DNA of 64,000 bases from Phanerodontia chrysosporium. Taxonomy: Eukaryota > Basidiomycota > Agaricomycetes > Polyporales > Phanerochaetaceae. The notes under the pieces were generated by a model, which saw nothing but the letters and a program-made list of their open reading frames with translations, had not been told where the DNA came from and did not search any database. Positions 57,204 through 64,000 of the stretch are shown here, one piece after another (the stretch's first letter is position 1; every line of letters starts with the position of its first letter). Where the stretch lies: NCBI GenBank assembly GCA_001910725.1, contig MJGA01000023.1, forward strand, positions 402,777 to 466,776, read 5' to 3'. The translations under genes and the position numbers were made by a program.

Positions 57204-59980
57204 TCAGGTCAGTCCCCCACCGACACGTTGCAGAGCATCTGATGAGGACCACGGCCAAGGCAGCACACCGTATGCTGTACTACACGCGTGAGCGGAATTG
57301 CGATTGGAGCTGAGTGTGGAAGACAGGTATGCCTCTGTGGTACTGCGGTGGGGAGATAACAGTTCTCTCTCATGACCTCGATATACCTCCATGACGATAA
57401 TCGGCAACAAAGGCCGCAAATTTGTCTCTCTGATCGTCTGCTGACCCAGCAAGAAGTTCCGCCAACTGTGTAATCCCGACAACAATCTGGTGCCTGCTTC
57501 TCCTGTAACACTTGGATGAGCGCAGTAGAGGGTGACAGTCATTTCGACGGCTGCGTACAGATGGTCCGCGAGACCGTGCAGGGTCTTAGGCGGTGCTTTC
57601 TTTGTCAATGCGACACAGTCTTGGTGCAAACATTGGTGACAGAAGTCCTTGCTGTTTCGCGTGTCTTCGGTCTTTCGCGCTCTCTTGCGAGCTCGTGCGG
57701 CCACTTCTGTGTCAGTACGCGGATTTCGGGTTTTCTTGAGAGACGACAACTCAACACGACACAAATTCTCCAGGTTCGTGAGCGATTTCCAGGCGTGATA
57801 TAGGCTGGCCGGAACAGATAGAGGGTTTTCCCGGCCTTCGAGGCAGAACTCTGTCGCCACGGAGATGGTCCTGTCCAACCCTTCAATGCCAAGGAAGTCC
57901 GTGGCGATCTTGATGCAAGGTGACAGATTAGAGACCTATTTCGCAATGCGTCAATGTCATGGAGGATAAGCACCAAGTTCGGACATACCTGATGTGCCGC
58001 CCCAGATGGAATAAAGACAGCTTGATGCAGTTTTTGAACGAATTTGAAGGGCACAATCTTGCAATCATGCCACAGCATTTCGAGCAGATCATCATCGAAG
58101 AAGAACTCACGGTGGAGGATGGGATTGGGAGCATCATCGGCAAGGTTGTAATGTTTGCGAAGAAACGTAGACACGGCCTCGGAGTCATCAGGGAGGAATA
58201 TCACCCATTGCGCACCCGTTTCATCAGGGATGGTCCCGGTAGACAGGAGACAAGGATGTTTACGGCTGCGCATACATCTTTATGAAGACGAGTTGTGCCT
58301 GTCTTCTCAGAATCGCGAGAAGCGATGTACATCTTTGGGCCTGTACAACATCAGCATAGAACAGAGTACAGTTTTCTAGGCATACCGAGATCGGGTCGCG
58401 AAAGCCCAATGAGAGGCCGTCCATCTGGCGACGTGAAATCGGGGTAATGCGACGCGATGTTGTGGAGGCCGTCTTCTGCGGTCAGCGCACGGAATGGCAC
58501 CAATGTCTGGAAGGTTTTGTTAAGATTGGAGCACTGTTCCGACAGGTGTGCTGATGTCGGCCAGTCCTGGAGATCGATCAGTTGCACACTTCGCAGGAGA
58601 TATTTCCGAATCTGGCTCACCCGCATGTCAACTGGTTGACCAGAGCGCCAACGTTTGAAGAACGCTTCTACGGTCATTTTGCGAACTCGGGCACCGTCAC
58701 TCGCGTGACAGACAGTCTCACCATATGTCGCGGCAAGCACAGTGTCGCTCCAGATGCTGGTCACATGCAGGTTATCCACTAGGGCCGGGTAACCAGCTGA
58801 AAATATATGAGAGAACTCTTGAAGCTCATTGCGCCGAACAGTTGGTATGCGTCTGTCGGGGCATCTGGTGATGTTAATCAAAGACTCGATGCGGTCTGCG
58901 ACTTGTTTGGGCATATGTCTGTCGACGTCACCAGAAGTTGATAGTAAGCCGCGGACGTCTTCGAGCGTCGCCTCCAGGGGGTCCTCTTCTGCACCAAAAT
59001 ACCTAGTAACCGGACTGTACAAGTGTTGATGGTCACGGGTATTTGCGCATTCTGAATAAACTAAAGCGTTGAGTGTAGATGTGCGTGTACAATGACCTGA
59101 ATACGCACGTAGGGTGCCGTCAGTCTGGCCTCTAGATCTACAGGCTAGACAAATTTCGTAGCTGCAACTTATGCAAATCCACGATGCAGAGAAGATTGCG
59201 CTCTGGCAATTATCTGAAGTACATGGTATTAGCGCATTTAGAGTATAATCGGCGCGGTAGAACATACCGCAAGTGAGACGTGACTCGGGATCCGGGTACC
59301 TGTGGATTATCCCCGGGAGTTGTGAATGCTGCACCTCCTCGGTGAGTACGTCAAGTAGGAAGGGGGCAATTCTACTCTGAAAAGAAGAGGGGGGGGAGAG
59401 AGAGAGAAAGAATGCTTAGTTTTGGGAATATTTGATAGCACGGAAAGCAACCTTGAAGGCAGTGACTTCCTCCAATTGTAAATGCTTCAGTCCTCGATCA
59501 AACGCTGTTTTGTACTTCGGTGACGGAGGTATAGTCCCTGGCGAAAATGTGGTGCGTCTTCCGCTGGCAATGCGATACCCTTCAAAGTCTCAGATGAAAG
59601 GCAAATTTGACAAGTTAACCATGAAGGCGCACCTTTGAAGCGACATGATTCCCCAGGGAACGACTTGGGATCATGGCAAACACAACAAGCCGCAAGCGGC
59701 TTGCATCTAGTCTGTTGAACTGCCGTGGGTCTGTGTCAATGATCGCATTGAATGAAAACGAAGACATACCTTTTGACATGTTTAACACAGACAACCCGTA
59801 ATGGCTCCGGTCGTCGTCGTCGTCGAGGCGAAATATGTGTGCCCCGCGGTGTGCGCCTAGGATGCAGTGCGCTTCCGGGTCCGGAGCAAAGCGCGGTTCG
59901 GTTCGAATGATCATCTGGCCGACTCCGCCCAAGCGCAATCTGCCCTGGCGAACTCCTCGATCTTTGCCCGCGACCACCAA
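57204..59980 (-). CDS. JmjC-domain protein, KDM3-like histone demethylase candidate
   Basis: Fe(II)/2-oxoglutarate oxygenase of the JmjC class, acting on chromatin by family knowledge. Assembled from exons on the minus strand: upstream pieces (ASGRRTTFSPGTIPPSPKYK; LEEVTAF), IAPFLLDVLTEEVQHSQLPG, then a zinc-binding module LTC-DNCQSAIFSASWICISCSYEICLACRS, HQHLYSPVTRYFG, LRSVQLIDLQDWP, LSRPDLG, an intron (58387-58343), GPKMYIASRDSEK, TTRLHKDVCAAVNILV (HxD iron ligands His and Asp), GAQWVIFLPDDSEAV, and QAVFIPSGAAHQV (distal His) with CIKIATDF in the last exon (Lys of 2-oxoglutarate binding). A disordered Arg/Lys tail ends at 57204. All active-site residues I can identify are present. One frame slip near 58244. 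Catalytic activity is plausible but unproven. Confidence 0.8.
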
Positions 59981-60194
59981 GTTGTACTCCTCCCCGAGGC
60001 CTTGTTCACATAGTAACTCTCAACCATTCACCATCTGTGGCTACACAGGATGCACTTGCAAACACTTATAATGTGAGTTCTACGCGGTCAGTCCTCCTAG
60101 GCAAACGAAAACGATAGCTTACTCTGCCGACTAGTGGTGTGCCTGACATATGCAGCTGCCCAAGAACGTACCCATCCAAATAACGGGTCACAGC

Positions 60195-60647
60195 TCATAC
60201 GTGTAACCTTTGGAGCAGGCGAGCCATGTCCTGAGAGCGCAGTACGTCGTCCGCGTATGCTGTAGCCAAGCCCGTCTCCTGACCCGTCGCCTCTAAGCTC
60301 CACGAGCCCTTCTGCCAGCCGTTCGGCAACCGCAGACTCATGCACTGAATCCCCGCGTCCACATCGTCCTCAAGCTCATACGCACACCCTTCACAACGCC
60401 ACGCGCGCCGTCGTACACCCAGCACGATGCCGAACAGCTGCCACACGACCACACGTCGCCCGAGCCGCATCGCGCTGCTGGCGATATCCCCGCATGGGAG
60501 TCCTGTGGGCGCATTGTAGCAAAGGCACGCGGAGACTTTTACGAGTTCGTGGCCTGTAACCTCGGCATCGTGGCCTGTAACCTCGGCATTGCGATCGTCG
60601 CCGTTGGAGTCGTATTCCTGCGTCCAGGAAGATTGCAGGCTATGCAA
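60195..60647 (-). CDS. Uncharacterised Cys-containing open frame
   Basis: 150-codon frame (MHSLQSSWTQEYDSNGDDRN) with the block CLCYNAPTGLPC and WRCEGCAYELEDD, which has paired cysteines that could bind zinc. It could be a 5' exon of the JmjC gene or a separate gene. It contains a 21-bp direct duplication (GGCCTGTAACCTCGGCAT twice, 60562-60602), translated as AEVTGH AEVTGH. Confidence 0.35.
   Translation of the reverse strand: MHSLQSSWTQEYDSNGDDRNAEVTGHDAEVTGHELVKVSACLCYNAPTGLPCGDIASSAMRLGRRVVVWQLFGIVLGVRRRAWRCEGCAYELEDDVDAGIQCMSLRLPNGWQKGSWSLEATGQETGLATAYADDVLRSQDMARLLQRLHV
60562..60602. repeat. Tandem direct duplication, 21 bp
   Basis: CGTGGCCTGTAACCTCGGCAT occurs twice in a row with one base changed. 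Confidence 0.75.
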
Positions 60648-60949
60648 GCAAGGCAGCTGGCTGCACGGATTGGTTTTGTAAGGCCGGCTCCTGGGGGTTG
60701 GGCTGAGACTTAAGAGTGAATTGGGTTGTCAGTTCGGAGCATTGATGACTCCAAAACGCATCATTTACCGATCCAAATCCCTGTAGATCATCGTGTTCTT
60801 AGCAAAATGTATATAATGAGCAGAACGTGATCTTTCTACTTAATTTTACCTGCCAATGCATCCAGCAATACATCTATACGCTGCTCCTTACACCCCGGTC
60901 AGATTACAATCTGAGCTACAATATGCGTGGGATGCTACATGAACGGCTG

Positions 60950-61980
60950 GCAATGCTCCTGTTGGATCAGGGGTGTAATTAAAGGACCCTTGGCCTTGAG
61001 CATCTCATGCACCATCTCACGGACTTCAACTTTGAGCTGTTCGTCACCATCCTTGGTGCCTAAGTCACAGCGCATCGCCCTCCGCACGCCCTCCACACGC
61101 CCTCGTCCTCGCGCACCCACGTGCCGACCGTCTTCTGCTTGGACCACCAGCTCGTTGTGACCGCGCGGAGCCTCGCGTTGCGCAGGATCGCGGGTTGGAG
61201 TTACTTGATGAGCGTTACGTGACGCGCGAGCGTATCCATGGTCTGGCGCATCTGCAGCAGGAGCGGCGAGAGGAGCGGCAGGACAGGCGTTGCGGGGAGG
61301 AGATAGATCGGCACGGCAGCACCAGGTGCCGCAAGATGGAGAGAGTGTCGTGCCACTGCGGTGTCCGTTCAGCACACGCGACACACGACTTCCAAGACGT
61401 CGGGCCACGCACCGTAGTCACAGGAGTGTCGTCGCGCGGAATGGAAATCTACAGAGAACGCCTAACTTACTGTGCGCAGGCGCGCGCGCTGTTCTCGACC
61501 GTGAGCAGCCCGAGCATGAACACCTCGCGCACGCACTGCAGCAGCGGCCGCGGAGGGGCCACGAGCGCGTAGTGCTCGAGCGTCTTGCAGTGAGTGCAGT
61601 CCTGGAAGACCTGCGCATGCTGGCCATACCTGTGGACACGACGTGTCAGCGTGGCGCGCATACAGGCGGGAGTACCGGACGCGCTGCGTCCCATGGCGTA
61701 GGAAGTGGCGTACCTGGCATATGCTGTGCAGATCTCAGCGTTCTCCAGCTTCGCGAGCAGGTCTTCGAGTGGCCGCGGCAGCCCTTCGCCCGCCTTCAGG
61801 CCCGCGCGCTCCAGCAGGAGGCTGCGTATGCGCTCGGTCGGGGAACCTAAGCGTCGTAAACAGATTCGGGGCCAGTATACGATCAAGAGGATGTAGAGGG
61901 TGTGTAGGTGCAGGAGCAGGGTGAGCGGCCGTTCGTACGGTGGGTAGACATTGGCATTTGAGGTGCGTGGACGTGTTGAG
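60950..61980 (-). pseudogene. Truncated multi-pass membrane-type protein
   Basis: Minus strand: LTLLLHLHTLYILLIVYWPR (helix), LGSPTERIRSLLLERAGLKAGEGLP, LLAKLENAEICTAYARYATS, CTHCKTLEHYALVAPP, FMLGLLTVENSARA, then a second hydrophobic stretch near LPVPIYLLPATPVLP, a helix MRQTMDTLARHVTLIK followed by TAA (61201-61203), LQPAILRNARLRAVTTSWWS, and after a slip KVEVREMVHEMLKAKGPLIT. The layout fits a conserved basidiomycete membrane-type family that I recall without a name. The 5' end runs into the right inverted repeat with no start codon, there is an internal stop in a helix, and the frame changes, so I treat it as a relic. Confidence 0.5.
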
Positions 61981-62126
61981 CGGCTCCGGCGTCGCAGCCT
62001 AGTGTCACGAAGGAGCGACAGTCACCGAGAGAAGTGACGAGACTGGCCCCATCCTAATTAATATAATCAGATCCGGACCCCGTACCGGTACCATACTCCG
62101 GATCCGCAAGCCTGATGTCAGACAAG

Positions 62127-62667
62127 CGCTCGCCTGCGTCGGTTCATCACCCACCCTCATGCCATGATGAGCGTACACCCTCATTGGTCTCGACCCACGT
62201 CGTAGAGTACTCCAATCGCGCCCGTGGGATCCCCCACAGGCCGGGTCAGAGTATCGACGAAGCACCCCTGCCTGTTTGGCGGGGTAGAGACTAATTATAA
62301 GGAAGTCGCCGTCATGATGAGCCCCAGCGATGGCCACGTATGCCCCGACCAACAAGGTAAAGTGTTCCGGTGCTCCTCTTGTGCCTGCGTCGCTCAACTC
62401 GGACCAGAATTGTCAACTTAGTTCACTGTCTCCTGGAGCGGATGGCCGGAGCTGTAGAGGAGGTTGTGACACGCCCCCGGGTTTCTGGTATGTCGCCAAT
62501 CCCGTGTCTGCCTTGCACGCTAGCAGACCAGTACAGCAGACCAGCTGCCGCCGACACTTTCCCTCGGACTAACTGCAGTGTTAGACGTGCGATGCTACTC
62601 CGCGCTTTGGGGAAAGCTACAAGGTAAGCAGTTCGATTACGATGACTCCTATGCCGCCCCTGACCTC
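62127..62667 (+). repeat. Long inverted repeat, right copy
   Basis: Mate of 43987-44530. Contains the same TATA-like TAATTATAAGG (62291-62301) and ATG at 62330. Differences from the left copy: GGGG against GGGGG (near 62281), an added G at about 62449, TTT against TTTT (near 62608), and a C/T near 62640. Confidence 0.9.
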
Positions 62668-64000
62668 TCCGAAGGTAGGTCACCAGCCGCACCGCGCATG
62701 GAATATGATCCTATGCCAGGTCCATGTCTGGAAATAGAGGACATGCGTTCAGGGAGTGCTGCCACGTCGTTTTACGATATCCAAGACAAACATTGCATTG
62801 GCACAGTGAGTTAAACACGAGAGGACTTAAGCTGGAATGCAACCTTCGCAAGCATGTATATACACAGTCAGACTAATGTGAAGCATCTTTGTGAGACATC
62901 CACAAACACGGGGCTGGCCATGGTCTCAGCAGGGTCAGTGCACAGCGTGCGTGCACATATATGTAATGCAGCCTCTGCGTACGTGCCATTGGATTCCGAC
63001 GGGACCTTCGAGGTGCTGTCTCTAACCACCCCCCTCTCCTTTCACGAACTGCCTCAGATCCGTGCGCGAGCATACATGCCGTCTTCGCAGGAGAGTATGC
63101 GTCTGCCTCCGGATCCTGATCATTCTCGCGAGCAGGCACTTGTACCATCGCCAGGAGTCCAATCCCTTCCACCGTCGTCTACAGCAGATGAGACCACCCG
63201 ACTTCTCGTACTGTTGGCTTACATGCTAAACCGTCTTCAGCCTCTCACTCTGTCCCGTGTCGATATTGACGTGCTCCTCCTTCGTTTCGAGAAGAGCTAC
63301 ATCAAGTACAACATGCTTCTCTCCGCTACTTGCTGGGTGCATGTTGGATCTTCGTGGTTGACTCTCAGTCTGCCCGCCCCGCCGAAGACTTCGACAGTAT
63401 CCGGTCCAAGGCTGCTTTACGCATTAATCAACGGCACCCGGGCAGAGTACGAAGAGTGCATCCTGCCAGAAGCATGGCAAGAGGCTATCTCTGTCTCCTC
63501 CGAACGGAGATGCTGGCATCGGTCCACACAAGGCACTATGCAAGTCAAAGTCCTCTTGAGAGAGTTGGGCGAGTCTCGTATACAACTGGCGTACTCAGTG
63601 TTGGGGACTACCCTACCAAACAAGAGGAGCCGCGAATGCGAGGTGAGTTAGTCCCACCATCCCTGACAGGCGATTGATGTATATGCGGCTACTAGGCATC
63701 TATGGCGGAGATACTGCTCCCACGTTTTCCTCTGCCGGTCGATGTTATAGAGTCAATGTCCTCGGTGGAGAGGAACATCCAGGTGCGATAGTCCTGCCCA
63801 TACTATCTACGTGCTCTTCTGAAGTTCGTGATCGATACTCTCCAGACGTATCAACCATTTCATCGAACCTCACCCTCGTGCCAGATGTGTCAGTACTACG
63901 GCTTAGCGGCCATCGCCTCCACTCATTCTTCTCCCCATCTGTATCGTTGCGGAGAATCTTCATCAACGGGGAAGCTCGCGCCATCATTCTGTTACGCGCA
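62330..64000 (+). CDS. Unrecognised multi-exon gene, runs off the right edge
   Basis: Begins within the right inverted repeat, but the first frame (MATYAPTNKVKCSGAP) is broken at 62448. The main part is the frame 62854-63651: LSLTTPLSFHELPQIRARA, a Pro/Ser-rich linker, TRLLVLLAYMLNRLQPLTLS, VDIDVLLLRFEKSYIKYNML, LLYALINGTRAEYEECILPE, WHRSTQGTMQVKVLLRELGE, ending CE before a GTGAGT donor. An acceptor (CTACTAG, near 63696) leads to SMAEILLPRFPLPVDVI, similar to LLPTFPVPV in the gene at 54263. From about 63750 an open frame (GEEHPGAIVLPILS; LRRIFINGEARAIILL) reaches the end. No domain recognised. Confidence 0.4.

Larger units (their letters stand above)
43987..62667. other. 18-kb interval bracketed by inverted repeats, with dislocated host-gene fragments
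   Basis: Between the two copies of the 540-bp repeat lie, in order: glycine dehydrogenase pseudogene (plus), split mitochondrial HSP70 with a PRP8 copy inside (minus), two unknown genes (plus), a JmjC gene (minus) and a truncated membrane-protein pseudogene (minus). Three fragments of unlinked housekeeping genes within 8 kb, in both orientations and all with introns retained, suggest capture or accumulation of genomic DNA. Whether the repeats mark ends of one element or are two insertions is not settled. Confidence 0.6.

Noticed and set aside
1..64000. CRISPR arrays, prokaryotic operons, ribosomal RNA genes
   Set aside because: None seen; gene structure is eukaryotic throughout.

Overview
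The window is nuclear DNA of a basidiomycete, most likely a polypore-type agaricomycete. Genes carry many short introns of about 50-60 nt, usually GT-AG. Housekeeping pieces (ELP6, PRP8, mitochondrial HSP70, glycine dehydrogenase) are fungal. The transposons are of kinds expanded in Agaricomycetes: a Plavaka-type CMC transposase and a KDZ-associated cysteine-cluster remnant. Nothing prokaryotic is present. Gene models were assembled by hand from open frames and splice signals, so exon borders are approximate where not stated.

Left part (1-16.3 kb): the end of a conserved single-pass membrane protein, ELP6 on the minus strand, then a tandem duplication of about 3.4 kb. Each unit of the duplication holds a secreted DOMON-like gene and a seven-helix membrane protein. 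Next come a large low-complexity gene, a KDZ-associated remnant and an S9-type peptidase whose catalytic residues look altered. From 16.4 to 22.4 kb lies a very GC-rich tract (above 70% in the lines I counted) without convincing genes. It is followed by a serine-rich conserved gene, a second GC-rich tract and a BTB-domain gene.

Middle part (28-43.3 kb): accessory DNA with a small gene family member (30.6-31.9 kb), a solo-LTR-like sequence, a PX-domain gene that looks internally shortened, a small cysteine-containing protein, a Plavaka transposase (37.1-40.6 kb) and a downstream companion gene (40.8-43.3 kb) belonging to a widespread but unnamed agaricomycete family.

Right part (44-64 kb): the most unusual region. 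Two nearly identical copies of a repeat of about 540 bp, in opposite orientation (43.99-44.53 and 62.13-62.67 kb), bracket an 18-kb interval full of dislocated host-gene fragments. These are a glycine dehydrogenase pseudogene that keeps an intron, a mitochondrial HSP70 gene split in two, and a rearranged PRP8 copy of about 4.8 kb sitting exactly inside the split HSP70. The interval also holds a membrane-anchored unknown protein, a KDM3-like JmjC gene and a truncated membrane-protein pseudogene. Because introns are retained, these copies arose at DNA level, not through mRNA.

Many otherwise good genes, including single-copy-type ones, show an isolated one-base frame slip, several at homopolymers. 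The two copies of the inverted repeat also differ mainly by single-base indels. I therefore treat single slips as possible assembly errors and use 'pseudogene' only where there is structural damage or several lesions.
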